Assembly: GCF_000746085.1 (NCBI RefSeq)
Contig: NZ_JQKO01000001.1
Location: forward strand, 1 to 64,000
DNA: 64,000 bases
Origin: Methylocapsa aurea
Lineage (GTDB): Bacteria; Pseudomonadota; Alphaproteobacteria; Rhizobiales; Beijerinckiaceae
Direction: 5' to 3'
The translations under genes were made by a program, and so were the position numbers. This document shows positions 1 to 9,260 of this stretch, in pieces (the first letter of the stretch is position 1; every line of letters starts with the position of its first letter). The notes under the pieces were generated by a model that saw only the letters and a list, made by a program, of their open reading frames with translations, did no database searches and was not told the DNA's origin.

Positions 1-66
1 GAGCGTCGACCGAGCGTTTGCTGATCCGTCCCTTTGGCATGGCCCGACCCTCTGACTTTCTGCCGT

Positions 67-104
67 GGTAAGCGTCCGGTAAGCACGGTAAGCGCTCGGT
101 AAGC
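67..104. repeat. Four short direct repeats GGTAAGC near an element end
   Basis: The heptamer GGTAAGC occurs at 67, 78, 87 and 98 in the same orientation, with start-to-start spacings of 11, 9 and 11 bases. The block lies about 120 bases inside the presumed integrated element, next to the tRNA fragment at 224-268. Phase-aligned direct repeats at this place resemble arm-type integrase or excisionase binding sites. That role is inferred from position and spacing only; the integrase gene is not in the window. Confidence 0.4.
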
Positions 105-223
105 AGAAACAGGATAACGCCAGAATTGACGGGAAAACAAGGGGAATGATAATAGCCTTATAATAAACGGCTTTTTAGATTGTGGAAAAAGCAAGAAATC
201 GCCGTAAAAATGAGGCCGTCAAA

Positions 224-268
224 CTTTTAATCAGAGGGTCATGGGTTCGAATCCCATCGCGCTCACCA
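224..268 (+). other. 3' fragment of a tRNA-Lys(UUU) gene, probable attR site
   Basis: The segment reads as the 3' part of a tRNA. It has an anticodon loop CTTTTAA (anticodon TTT), the 3' strand of the anticodon stem, and a T-arm with a perfect 5-bp stem (ATGGG/CCCAT) around TTCGAAT. The acceptor 3' strand CGCGCTC, a discriminator A and an encoded CCA follow. The bases upstream contain no D-arm and no 5' acceptor strand, so the gene is incomplete. Such fragments are left where an island integrates into a tRNA 3' end. Because the fragment is on the plus strand, the intact tRNA and the element body should lie to the left, outside the window. Confidence 0.7.
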
Positions 269-484
269 TAAAAATCAAATAATTAGAGAGAACCCTTGAG
301 ATCCTGGCCAAGATTGTAGACGAGCTAGTTAAGGAAGATTGTCGATTATTTCGCGGCGCCTGGGGTGAATTGACGATGCCTCGTGCTTTCGATCACCCGC
401 GCCAGGTTTAGTCACCACACTCAACCCATCGCGTCGACAAATCGATTCGGCCATGATTTGGCGCCGCCTTGGTCCGAAAAAGGT

Positions 485-1528
485 TCACGCCAAGAAGGCG
501 GTCCACGCCATGAATGGCGCGCCCGATAGCAGTGCGCGAACCGCGGTCTCGGTTTGATAGTTGCCGTTGATCGAGACGCGCGGCAAGGCCGTGAGCCGAT
601 CCGCGTGTCTTGGCCAGATGTGGCTTGGACGAGTGGTGACAGCGGTGAGATATTCGGCGCCGCGGGCCAGAGCAAATTCACGCGGACCGACGGAGCGGCT
701 GTCGCCGGACGGATAGGCCAGATGCCGGACAGGCCGGCCGAGCCGCTCCTCGATTATGGACCTACTATCTTTGATTTCGTTCGCCACAGCGAACGTGTTC
801 TGGCGGCGTAGAATTGGGTGACTCTGAGTATGGGACCCGATCGTCACATTTGGGTCTCGAGCCAGCACAGCGATCTCATCCCAGCTCGCGCATTGCTCCG
901 CTCCCAATTGACTAAGATCCAAATTAGCTTGCGCGGCAAGTTCGGAAGGCACGGCCCGCATTTGACATTCTGGTCCCGCTTTGAGGCGTTGGCAGAGACT
1001 ATGATACGCCGCATATTTCTCATCGGCTCCATGCGTCTTAAAGATGTGCTTCTCGCCATCGAGGATGACCTCAAAGGACTCCAGTGAGGCAATCGCCTCC
1101 TCAAGCTCGAGCCACCAAGGGGGACTGCGCCGGCTGGCAAAATCGGACACAATGAAAAGGGCCCATGGCGCCCCATGCCGTTTCAAGATTGGCCATGCAT
1201 ATGTGAGATTATCTCGATAACCATCGTCGAAGGTGAGCGCCGCGAAAGGCCGAGGCGTGCGCCTGCCTTCAAGTCGCGCCGGAACTTCGTCCAAGGCCAC
1301 GACGTCAAATCCATCTTCATCGAGCAATGTGAGGACTCGATCCAGAAAATCTGGAGTGATTTCGAGGGATCGGTTCGGCGCGAAGCTCTGTTCGCGCCAG
1401 GGCCGGACACGATGAAACATCAGGATGACGCCAGAGCCACGCGCGGCCCAGCGAAGCCAACGATCCGCTCGGGTCGCCGCGATGGCGCTAAATCCGATTG
1501 TGAACAGCGCGTGTTTCCAGTCGATCAT
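485..1528 (-). CDS. Polysaccharide deacetylase (NodB-homology, CE4)
   Basis: This 347-residue protein has a NodB-type carbohydrate esterase domain. TFDDGY near residue 100 carries the catalytic and metal-binding aspartates, SHTQSHP near residue 232 supplies the metal-binding histidines, and LAYPSG follows near residue 271. The family removes N- or O-acetyl groups from polysaccharides using a divalent metal. The N-terminus is only weakly hydrophobic, so export is uncertain. It is the last gene of the minus-strand exopolysaccharide cluster, about 310 bases downstream of the flippase-GH16 gene, with a mosaic repeat between them that may split transcription. A role in deacetylating the polymer made here is inferred from context. 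The acetylated substrate is unknown. Confidence 0.85.
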   Translation of the reverse strand: MIDWKHALFTIGFSAIAATRADRWLRWAARGSGVILMFHRVRPWREQSFAPNRSLEITPDFLDRVLTLLDEDGFDVVALDEVPARLEGRRTPRPFAALTFDDGYRDNLTYAWPILKRHGAPWALFIVSDFASRRSPPWWLELEEAIASLESFEVILDGEKHIFKTHGADEKYAAYHSLCQRLKAGPECQMRAVPSELAAQANLDLSQLGAEQCASWDEIAVLARDPNVTIGSHTQSHPILRRQNTFAVANEIKDSRSIIEERLGRPVRHLAYPSGDSRSVGPREFALARGAEYLTAVTTRPSHIWPRHADRLTALPRVSINGNYQTETAVRALLSGAPFMAWTAFLA

Positions 1529-1639
1529 TATCGTTTTGCCGAACTTCGGAAGAGCGCCAGGCTGCGCAATTCCAGATTGACCCTATGACGATGCATCGCG
1601 GACGGATTGTCCAAGCCTCGTCGCGCCAGACGTCCGAGC

Positions 1640-1768
1640 AGCTAGAGCCGGATGATTTTGGACGGAATCGCAAAGCGATCTCGTCCAAAGTCTGAATCCG
1701 CCTCTCATCAAAGAGTTAGAGCATGATGTCGTCCGAAAACCGGTTTCCACTTTTCGGCATCATGCTCT
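1640..1768. repeat. Composite intergenic mosaic element (Rhizobiales type)
   Basis: Two imperfect palindromic modules stand side by side. One (about 1640-1695) contains GGACGGAATCGC facing GCGATCTCGTCC. The other (1718-1768) begins AGAGCATGATG and ends CATCATGCTCT, with GAAAACCGGTTTCCACTTTTC inside its arms. The second module matches my memory of short intergenic repeats common in Rhizobiales genomes (RIME-like). It lies between the deacetylase and the flippase-GH16 gene and encodes no protein. Confidence 0.7.
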
Positions 1769-1839
1769 AATGGCCCCTCGACATCCTGGCGCGCGCTAAA
1801 AGGCCGCAAAAAAGGCAGAGCGCTTGCCAAAAAGATGTC

Positions 1840-4011
1840 TCACTGAGTTGCGACGCCGCGTTGCGGGGCCATAAAAACCCTGATCCGGCTGATGTGAAAA
1901 TCCGCCGGAAACGTTGTCAAAGCATCGGGTGGCTCCGCCCATCCCCCCACCGCAAGATTGACCAGGAGATACATCGGCTTGTGCATATCCGCCGGGGTCG
2001 GGGCCGAAGCGACGCGCCGCCCGTCGAAGTACCAAACGACCTCGTCCGCCGTCCATCGCATAGCATAGACGTGGAAATCATCGGAAAGGTCCGGCGTTGC
2101 GATCTTATTGGAGAATTCAACATCTTTGCCGCCGGCGCGCGAATGCGCCGTGGCGTGATATTCCGAAACATTCTGGCCCAGAACCTCCATAACATCGATT
2201 TCTGGCGGCCAGGTCTGATCGACGGGAAGCAGCCAGAAGGCGGGCCAGAGCCCTTTTCCCTTAGGAACGCGGGCGCATATGTCTACATAACCGTAAGTAA
2301 ACGAAAAGCGTTGATAGGTGGTCAGCAGTCCAGAGGCAAAGGGCAGATTTTCAGCGAATTTCAGGTCAGGAATAGGGATAGGATGAGCGCGAATGACCAG
2401 TCCGTCCTCATCGAGCAGAAAGGGCGTGAGGCTGGCGAGCGCGGGGTGATCGCGACGCTGCCGCGGATCGACATAATATTGAAGCTCTTTGTTGACCTTG
2501 ATCGTGCGCGCGCCCCAAGCGTAATGCGGCTCCCAAACGCCGCCCGGGGCCTCGTCCCAAAACCTTAGGCTTTTGAAGTCTTCCGTGAAGGCGAGCTCCC
2601 AATCCTCAGGCGGAACAGTCTCGGCGGCAGCCGGCGTAACGGCGATGGCGAGCCAGGCAAGTCCGGCAACCGCAGCAGCTTGCAAAAGGATGATGCGAAT
2701 AGCCGCCCAACCCTTAAGTATGCCAAGGCTGCGCATCAAAGCGACAAGGCCTATAATCAAGGCAAGGCCGGAAGCCGTGCACGCCCATGCCTGACCCGTG
2801 ATTCCTGCGGATCGATCAGCGGCAACCATCGCGCCAAGCAAAATCATGAATGCTGGTATGAAAATGCTGGCCGCGTGGGCCCAGGGCCTGAGCGATAAGG
2901 ATATCGCGATCGGAAGGCTCGAAGCGACAACCGCAAGCGGAACGCACGAAATGGCCAGCGCCCTCGTGACCGGAGCGGCCCTTTCGAAGCGTGGGAACAC
3001 AAGTTCAATCATTGGCCCCGCAGCGATGATCGCCAACGCCACCCCGCCAGAGAGGACGAGACACAGGAGGAGCGTCTCGCGTTCGACCAAACTCGAACCG
3101 GCGCCGGGCGAATGTTTCGCCATGTGGGCGAGGATCTTTGGGTAGCGGACCTGCGCGATCGTGGCGAACATCCCAATTCCGGTCAAGGCGAGGTTTGCGC
3201 CAAACGCGAACAGCCCAAAATCGTCCGCGGAGGATAATCCCGCCGAGATCCAGCGGTTCGCGGATAGATAGACTTCCCATACGCCGTTGAATGCAAAGAG
3301 GGGCAGGGCTAAGCGCAGAATAGGGACCAGCGGCGTGGGGCTTGTGGCAGTTGGGGAAACAGAACGCGACAGGAGAGCCGCGAGGGCACCATACCACAGC
3401 GCGAGGGCCATAAAGCATCCCGTCACGCCGCCAAAGACGAGACCGGCCAGACGCGGCGCGGTCAAGCCGGCGTTCAGAAGCAGGGCGGCGGCTGTGAATT
3501 CCCAAACCTTGGACGTGGCGCGAAACACTGTGACCGGTCCGTTTGCGATCATGAAGGCGCCTCCGGCGGCAATAGCCATAGCCGTGCCGATCACCGGAAG
3601 CGTCCCCGTGACCCAGGCGATCCACATCGCTAGCGGAACAACCAATCCGAGCACTATGGAACCGATAATCAAGCGGGAGCGCAGAATATTGGCGACCCAA
3701 TCCGCATCGGCGCTGTCGCCGAGGGCAAGTTTTCGATCGGCCAGCTGCGATAGGCCAAGATCGGTCTTGGTGGCGTATTGGAACAGGCTAGTCAGAAGCG
3801 TGAAGGTCCCGAAGGCCGCGGGACCGAGAAACCACGGTGCAATGACCGAGGTTCCGACGCTAAGTCCGGTGACAATAAGGACGCCGGCCGCATAGCCGCT
3901 ACGATGGCCGAGCCAGCGTAAGGCGGGCAGATGCCGCAGCCCGCCAATAGAGCGGGTTCCGATAAGAAGACGCAGCGCGCCGGTCTGCGAAATCGGGTTG
4001 TGCGTCAACAT
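1840..4011 (-). CDS. Fusion of a Wzx-type flippase and a GH16 glucanase domain
   Basis: One uninterrupted frame of 723 residues holds two modules. Residues about 30-460 are a polytopic membrane protein of the MOP/Wzx flippase type, with many hydrophobic helices. Residues 464-723 are a GH16 beta-glucanase or transglycosidase domain with the catalytic motif EIDVME at 604-609 (nucleophile Glu604, assisting Asp606, acid/base Glu609). The junction is a hydrophobic stretch ending TPAAAET that looks like a signal peptide end, so the enzyme should sit in the periplasm. An internal ATG (MRSLGILKG) just before it could also start a separate secreted GH16 protein. The start overlaps the glycosyltransferase stop by seven bases, indicating translational coupling. 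The flippase would move lipid-linked repeat units; the GH16 part would cut or trim beta-glycan product. The fusion is unusual. Confidence 0.8.
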   Translation of the reverse strand: MLTHNPISQTGALRLLIGTRSIGGLRHLPALRWLGHRSGYAAGVLIVTGLSVGTSVIAPWFLGPAAFGTFTLLTSLFQYATKTDLGLSQLADRKLALGDSADADWVANILRSRLIIGSIVLGLVVPLAMWIAWVTGTLPVIGTAMAIAAGGAFMIANGPVTVFRATSKVWEFTAAALLLNAGLTAPRLAGLVFGGVTGCFMALALWYGALAALLSRSVSPTATSPTPLVPILRLALPLFAFNGVWEVYLSANRWISAGLSSADDFGLFAFGANLALTGIGMFATIAQVRYPKILAHMAKHSPGAGSSLVERETLLLCLVLSGGVALAIIAAGPMIELVFPRFERAAPVTRALAISCVPLAVVASSLPIAISLSLRPWAHAASIFIPAFMILLGAMVAADRSAGITGQAWACTASGLALIIGLVALMRSLGILKGWAAIRIILLQAAAVAGLAWLAIAVTPAAAETVPPEDWELAFTEDFKSLRFWDEAPGGVWEPHYAWGARTIKVNKELQYYVDPRQRRDHPALASLTPFLLDEDGLVIRAHPIPIPDLKFAENLPFASGLLTTYQRFSFTYGYVDICARVPKGKGLWPAFWLLPVDQTWPPEIDVMEVLGQNVSEYHATAHSRAGGKDVEFSNKIATPDLSDDFHVYAMRWTADEVVWYFDGRRVASAPTPADMHKPMYLLVNLAVGGWAEPPDALTTFPADFHISRIRVFMAPQRGVATQ

Positions 4012-5351
4012 TGGCCTCGCCGCTTCGGCCGAGAGGCCACTTCATTGACAATATCGCCAATTGCGGCCGCAATCGGCGTCCAACCCAATTCTTCCCGAGC
4101 GTGCTTAAGAGCTCCGGCCGAACAGATTTCGTAGAGTGACGGGTCGTCGACTAAGGATTGGATCGCGGCGGCGAGGTCCTCGGATCCCATGCCCTTCGCG
4201 ATTATACCGGTTTGCCCGTCGCGCACTTGCTCAATGAGGCCGCCAACCGGCGTGGCTACGATTGGAAGCGCAGCGGTCAGAGCGGCGGCCGCGACTCCGG
4301 ATTGGCTCGCTTCGATATAGGGCAGCATCACAACGTCGGCACGCGCGAGAGCCTGTGCGATCTGCTCTTCATCGACCCAGGTGTTGATGATTGATGCGTT
4401 CGGCAAACCGGCAAGCTGCGATTCATAGGGTGAAATATCGCCAGAACCGACGATCTCGAGTTCAACCGCCACCCCACGCTCGCGCAGCAGGCGGTAGGCG
4501 TCGAGCAGGTGGCCCAACCCCTTGTAGGTGACGATCCGTCCGAAAAACAAAAGCCGCATCGGACGATGATGCGGGAACTTGCGCGGCGTGACGCTTCCCG
4601 ATCCGAAAGAAAACGCGCCATGGGGCACGGTCCAAATGCGGTCCGACGGAAACCCGTAGAACTTCTCCGCGGAGCGACCAACATGATCGGATAGCACGAT
4701 GAGGGCGTCGGCGCTGGCAATCTCCCAGCCAAGCACGCTCGCGCGAAAGGGGTAGTAGTCTCCCGGATGAAACTTGGCGTCGTGCAGAATGAGAATGAAC
4801 CGACTGGCGCGGCGGCGTAGGACGGGAATGGCCGCGACATCCCATATTGCTTGGAACGCGCAGATTGCAACATCCGTCCGACGTTCGTTGAGTATCCCTC
4901 GAAAATCACGCGCCAATTGCCATAGGCCAAGAAGCGCCAGAGCGGCGTTTAGCTTGCCTCTCCAAGATGTCTTGTCGCCATGAAAGGTGCGCACCTTGCG
5001 CAGCGCGACATCCTTCATCGAAGTGGTCAGGATCGCCAATTGCGAGCCTTCGGAGGCGGACACGGTCAGCTGGAAACCTTGCACGTTCCGGAGTTCGCGC
5101 GCGAGCTCATATGTGAACTTGGAGCCAGCCCCGGCGCGCCCCCAGTGCCACAGCAAAATCTCGCGTGGCCGTTTGGGACTGGCCGTCAATGCGGGTCTAG
5201 CCTTAATTTCCGTATTGGTCGAGGCTTGACCGTTGGCCGAAGTCCTTTTCAGAATTTGGGAATAGGATAGGCCCTTGGCCGCCCACGGCCTCGCTTGAGC
5301 GTGGAGCCACCCTGTCGGTACGAAAGAGGGCATCGATGGAATGAATTTCAT
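4005..5351 (-). CDS. Glycosyltransferase family 4 (GT-B fold), exopolysaccharide cluster
   Basis: This 448-residue protein has the C-terminal half typical of GT4 enzymes. LLFFGRIVTYKGL opens the nucleotide-binding domain near residue 270, and PYIEASQSGVAAAAL followed by PIVATPVGGL gives the donor-sugar EX7E-like region near residues 355-385. The start is an ATG preceded by AGGAG ten bases upstream. The first 60 residues are low in conserved features. It probably adds one sugar of the lipid-linked repeat on the cytoplasmic face. Donor and acceptor cannot be told. The stop overlaps the start of the flippase-GH16 gene. Confidence 0.85.
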   Translation of the reverse strand: MKFIPSMPSFVPTGWLHAQARPWAAKGLSYSQILKRTSANGQASTNTEIKARPALTASPKRPREILLWHWGRAGAGSKFTYELARELRNVQGFQLTVSASEGSQLAILTTSMKDVALRKVRTFHGDKTSWRGKLNAALALLGLWQLARDFRGILNERRTDVAICAFQAIWDVAAIPVLRRRASRFILILHDAKFHPGDYYPFRASVLGWEIASADALIVLSDHVGRSAEKFYGFPSDRIWTVPHGAFSFGSGSVTPRKFPHHRPMRLLFFGRIVTYKGLGHLLDAYRLLRERGVAVELEIVGSGDISPYESQLAGLPNASIINTWVDEEQIAQALARADVVMLPYIEASQSGVAAAALTAALPIVATPVGGLIEQVRDGQTGIIAKGMGSEDLAAAIQSLVDDPSLYEICSAGALKHAREELGWTPIAAAIGDIVNEVASRPKRRGQC

Positions 5352-5468
5352 GTAAGTTCAGCTCCTAGTCCACCGGCGCAACTGTTGATGGGATTCGCGC
5401 CATCGACCGCAGACTCCGCATTGTCCGACCCCGAAGCGCTCCCCTAGTCGATGCTTGGAAGACCCACC

Positions 5469-6932
5469 TCATCTGATCGGCTTCATAGAATCCGTGAACG
5501 CCTTCGCCGGTCTGACAGGTGGTTGCGCAGCGAAATCGATCGCTTGTTCAAAATGACAACCTTGAGGAGGCAAACGCTTCGCGGTCTCCCGCACCAGAAT
5601 CCAATAAAAAAAGAACGTTTCCATAACTGGCATTCCGAAGATGCCGGGCTCGCCAAATCCGGAAACAAGCACGAGCAAGATGATCCGATCGCGCGTTGGA
5701 TCTGGGTCGCTCACGAAACGGCTGATAAGCAAGGAAACGTAGGCGAAGCCTGGCAAAGAGCCAAGGAAGCCGACCGAAATCAGTGATTGCAGAAACATAT
5801 TGTGCGCATGCTTTGCCTGGTCCGCGAACATCGGATCTACGCTATTCGTGAATAGCTGTTCGGTGCCAAAATAGCCCCAGCCGAAAAATGGCCTTTGCAG
5901 AATATGTGTCCAGGCGATATCCCACAAGTCGGTGCGGCCCGTGAGCGTTAGGATTTCGCTTTCACGCCCTGTCCGGCTCAGCTTGCCGAATAATCCAACA
6001 ATGTCAGGTAGCGCGCCGCATGCGGCCAACACTAGGGCGAATGCGAGCGCGCCCAATATGACAATGGCGACGCCGCCCCCGAAGCGGCTGGTTCGGCAGG
6101 CAACTAGTCCCCAGGCAATCAACAATGCGACAATTGCCGTCCTGCTTCCTGTTGCTAGGATCGTTGCGACGCTCAATGCCAAAATGACATAGCAAATAGG
6201 GCGACTGATGAACCCCTCTCGCCGCGCCGTCATCACCATCAATATTAATATCGCGGCGAATTGGCCGAAGACGTTCGGATGACCGGCAAAGCCTTGTAAG
6301 CGAGTGCCGGCTTCGGATTCATCAAGCGATCCTGTTAGCCACGTAATGTTCGGAGCCGCGACCGCGCCAATAATGCCGGCGCAGATAAAGGCGACGAGCG
6401 TCCAGACAAAGAGGCGGATGACGGTTTCCTCGCGGAGGTCTACCACGACAATGCAGGCCAAAGCGCCATAAGCAAAGAGGCCAAACGCCGCGCCGCCGGA
6501 AAAGGCCGGAACCTCGGACCACAGGGCGGAAAGGCCCGCTATTGCCGCATAGGCGAATAGCAAAACAATCTCCGGTTTGAAGAAAATGCGGCTGATGCTG
6601 CGCCAGCGCAGAAACGCGAGCCCAATTATCGCAGTCCAGGCGGCGATCTTTAACGCGACCTGGGAATCGGGCACGAAGGGCTCGCGCTCGCTGAACTTAG
6701 CATCGATCAGAAGCGTAACGAAGACGAGGATGGCGCCGATGGCGAAAGGGTGGCCCCGCGCGGCATTCAGATAAATAAACGCCAGGACAACTGCGCCAGC
6801 GGCCACAAGCGGGATCGCATAGACCGCCGCGCCAAGATCGACTGGCGCCGCGAGTGCGCCGATCCAAGCCAGCGCGAACGCCGGCGGAGCCCAGCCCATC
6901 GAGGAACGAAAGTTGGGCGCAGCAATCGCCAC
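5469..6932 (-). CDS. Wzy-like polysaccharide polymerase / O-antigen ligase superfamily
   Basis: This 487-residue integral membrane protein has about ten hydrophobic helices and a large periplasmic loop. The loop contains LTGRTDLWDIAWTHIL followed by RPFFGWGYFG, the hallmark of the Wzy_C/O-antigen ligase superfamily. The start is GTG, supported by AAGGAG nine bases upstream. It lies 13 bases after the Wzz-like gene in the same operon. In a Wzx/Wzy pathway it would join repeat units on undecaprenyl pyrophosphate in the periplasm. Ligase activity cannot be excluded from sequence, but the Wzz-like partner favours polymerase. Confidence 0.8.
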   Translation of the reverse strand: MAIAAPNFRSSMGWAPPAFALAWIGALAAPVDLGAAVYAIPLVAAGAVVLAFIYLNAARGHPFAIGAILVFVTLLIDAKFSEREPFVPDSQVALKIAAWTAIIGLAFLRWRSISRIFFKPEIVLLFAYAAIAGLSALWSEVPAFSGGAAFGLFAYGALACIVVVDLREETVIRLFVWTLVAFICAGIIGAVAAPNITWLTGSLDESEAGTRLQGFAGHPNVFGQFAAILILMVMTARREGFISRPICYVILALSVATILATGSRTAIVALLIAWGLVACRTSRFGGGVAIVILGALAFALVLAACGALPDIVGLFGKLSRTGRESEILTLTGRTDLWDIAWTHILQRPFFGWGYFGTEQLFTNSVDPMFADQAKHAHNMFLQSLISVGFLGSLPGFAYVSLLISRFVSDPDPTRDRIILLVLVSGFGEPGIFGMPVMETFFFYWILVRETAKRLPPQGCHFEQAIDFAAQPPVRPAKAFTDSMKPIR

Positions 6933-6945
6933 TCGACTGAACTCC

Positions 6946-8307
6946 TTAGCGCCCGGAATGCGCGGAGAGGCGGTGCGCCCAGTTGGAAAGAGGCCGCCAT
7001 ACCATCGCCGCCCCAGCGAGACAGCCTGCGATCAGGCTTCCCAAAATCCCGAGAAGAAGATTGGGGAACGCCGGACGCGTTGGCTCCTCGGGGGGAGTGA
7101 GGATGTCGACATGCGGTATGACTGAACTCGCCCGCGCGGTTTGACCGGCAAGGCGCACCAAAGCAGTATCGAGCGCTTTCCTTCCGGACTCCGCGTCGCG
7201 TCGCAATTCGGTGAGGTGGAGTTCGGAATGTTGCCTCCGAATCATCTCCTCGCGAATTGTCTTTATCGCGCGTTGCAGGGCGAGCTCGCGCTCCATCGAA
7301 GTGCTGGCTTCCGTCTTCATCGCTCGAACGAGGCGGTCGCTTTCAGCTGCAATCAGCTGTTCGATCGCCCTTTGGGGAATATCCACTGGCGAAACTGCGG
7401 ATTTCGCGCCGGCCATCTTTTCTTTCAGTTTTTGAATGAAGGGCGAGGCGAGGACCTCTGGCGCGCTATCAAGTTTACCGGCTTTTTGTAGCTCGGAGAG
7501 CGCATCCGCGCGGGACTGCGCCTCAGTCGTCCGCGACCGCGCCAGAGCCGCCTCATTGCTCAATGTAGACAGCTCGCGCTCAAGGGAGATGGTCGCCCCC
7601 GTGTCGATCAGGCCGCTTTGGACAAGAAAATCCTTTAACGCAGCCTGCGAGGCGTCGGATTTGGCCCGCAATAGGTCAACCCGTTCGCTAAGCCATGCGG
7701 TGTGGTGGTCAATCGTCCGGCGCTTACGCGCCAATTGATCAGCGAGGTATGCCTTAAGCAGTGCGTCTGTCAGCGCCGCCGCCTTGGCGGGACTGGACGA
7801 GGTGAAGCCAAATTTCACCGTGTAGGAGCGACGGCCTTTTGAAACGGACAGACGGTTCAGGAGATTTTGACGGAGGTCGGACTCTGATGTGGTTCGTAGC
7901 CCGAACCAATTTCTCCAGCCTCCATTGAACTCGGGATCAGCCGCGAGAGAGTGCTGGGCAAGAACCGCAGCGGCCAGCGTCGGCGAAGAGATTTGGTCGA
8001 TCTCCGACTGGATCGCGCTTTCGTCAAGCGGCTGGCGCATATATTGCGCCGAATCTGATGACGACTCTGGATCCGTGGGATGGAGAATAATCGTGGTCGT
8101 CGCCTCATAGCGACGCGGCAAAAACGGCCACGCCACCGCAAAAGCGATCATAACGACGGAAAATCCCATAAAAAAACGCGATATATAGGAACGCCAGAGA
8201 TGTCGGTCCAATTTCGATCGCGATCCGCCGAAGGCGCCCCGAACCTGATCCCAGGGTTCAGCGGCGTCGTCGACAGACAACGGACTGCGGTTGACTTTCG
8301 CGTCCAT
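6946..8307 (-). CDS. Wzz/GumC-type chain-length determinant (no kinase domain)
   Basis: The protein has 453 residues from an ATG at 8307 (MDAKVNRSPL). A longer open frame exists upstream, but it would run into the GT2 gene and lacks the family's features. Helix 1 (about 42-62) leads into a periplasmic domain with PxxYEA-like RRYEATTTI. Long alpha-helical, coiled-coil-prone stretches follow, and helix 2 lies near 410-435. It ends soon after helix 2, without the tyrosine-kinase domain of ExoP- or Wzc-like proteins. The role is control of polymer length together with the Wzy protein. It is 17 bases downstream of the GT2 gene. Confidence 0.82.
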   Translation of the reverse strand: MDAKVNRSPLSVDDAAEPWDQVRGAFGGSRSKLDRHLWRSYISRFFMGFSVVMIAFAVAWPFLPRRYEATTTIILHPTDPESSSDSAQYMRQPLDESAIQSEIDQISSPTLAAAVLAQHSLAADPEFNGGWRNWFGLRTTSESDLRQNLLNRLSVSKGRRSYTVKFGFTSSSPAKAAALTDALLKAYLADQLARKRRTIDHHTAWLSERVDLLRAKSDASQAALKDFLVQSGLIDTGATISLERELSTLSNEAALARSRTTEAQSRADALSELQKAGKLDSAPEVLASPFIQKLKEKMAGAKSAVSPVDIPQRAIEQLIAAESDRLVRAMKTEASTSMERELALQRAIKTIREEMIRRQHSELHLTELRRDAESGRKALDTALVRLAGQTARASSVIPHVDILTPPEEPTRPAFPNLLLGILGSLIAGCLAGAAMVWRPLSNWAHRLSAHSGR

Positions 8308-8324
8308 GATTTCCAATCCAGGTG

Positions 8325-9260
8325 CTAGTTGCCGCTCATCGCGCTGGGCGGAGGGGTCTGAAGTTCCGGCCTGCTCGATGTCGGAGTTCGCGCAATAGGA
8401 TAGAGGCGGTCGCGGAGAGACCCGCCAATCAAACGGAATACGATATACATAAGGGTGACCAAAAAGAACTCGATCACATTCAGAAAGCCGGCGCGAAAGC
8501 AAGAAAAGCGAAATCGGATTTCGTTCATGCAATAGCGCAGTCCGCCCCGCCGCCGGCGCTGCGCGATGCTGGTGCGCATACGCAGAAGGACTCTGGGGAT
8601 CACATGAAAGCGCGCGCCGCTTAAGACAAGCCGAACATAGAGATCGTAATCCTCGAGCATGCCGAAATCAGGGCGATACCCCCCAACCTTGCGAAGCGCT
8701 TCCGTTCGAATCAACACCGTCGCATGGGTAAGCACGTTGCGCCAGCGCAAAGCTCGGGCGACCGCGTCATGATGGACGGACGAAGACTTCACCATCTCCG
8801 GCCCGCCCTCATCGTAAAATTCAACGCACCAGCCAGTGACTATATCGGTGTCGGGATGGGTCCTAAAATAGTCAAGCTGCAACTCTAGTCGACGCGGATC
8901 GCATATGTCGTCGCTGTCTGCGCGCATTATATATTTTCCGGAACAACGTTCGATCCCGGCATTCAGCGCCCTTGCGAGTCCGCGATTCTTCGGCAATCTC
9001 ACAAGAGTCACATCGTCGATGCGGGAATCGATCGCATATCGAGAGATAACATCCTCTTGGGCGACGTCGACGGGGCCGTCCAACACAAGCACCAATTGGT
9101 CGGGTGGGACGGTTTGAGCGAATATGCTCTCGAGGGATTCCTCAAGATTTGCCGCGGTCTCGCCAGCATATGTTGATATTAGCGCGCTGACGGCTGCTTC
9201 TTCGTCTGCCTGCCGTGGCTGGGGGGAATGATCCCTGGTAGGCGTAGGAGGACTGCTCAT
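8325..9260 (-). CDS. Glycosyltransferase family 2, exopolysaccharide cluster
   Basis: This 311-residue GT-A enzyme has SALISTYAGE at the start of the nucleotide fold, LPKNRGLARALNAGI, and the DXD-type motif RADSDDICDP that binds the metal-sugar nucleotide. A C-terminal amphipathic or membrane-associated stretch (FLNVIEFFLVTLMYIVF) suggests membrane attachment. The ATG at 9260 was chosen because GAGGAGGGG lies just upstream and the start overlaps the preceding stop as ATGA. An ATG 42 bases further upstream is less likely. It should add a sugar to the lipid-linked intermediate. Its substrate is unknown. Confidence 0.85.
   Translation of the reverse strand: MSSPPTPTRDHSPQPRQADEEAAVSALISTYAGETAANLEESLESIFAQTVPPDQLVLVLDGPVDVAQEDVISRYAIDSRIDDVTLVRLPKNRGLARALNAGIERCSGKYIMRADSDDICDPRRLELQLDYFRTHPDTDIVTGWCVEFYDEGGPEMVKSSSVHHDAVARALRWRNVLTHATVLIRTEALRKVGGYRPDFGMLEDYDLYVRLVLSGARFHVIPRVLLRMRTSIAQRRRRGGLRYCMNEIRFRFSCFRAGFLNVIEFFLVTLMYIVFRLIGGSLRDRLYPIARTPTSSRPELQTPPPSAMSGN

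Noticed and set aside
180-268. A complete tRNA-Lys gene at the left end
   Set aside because: The D-arm and the 5' acceptor strand are missing; upstream bases do not pair with the 3' acceptor strand.
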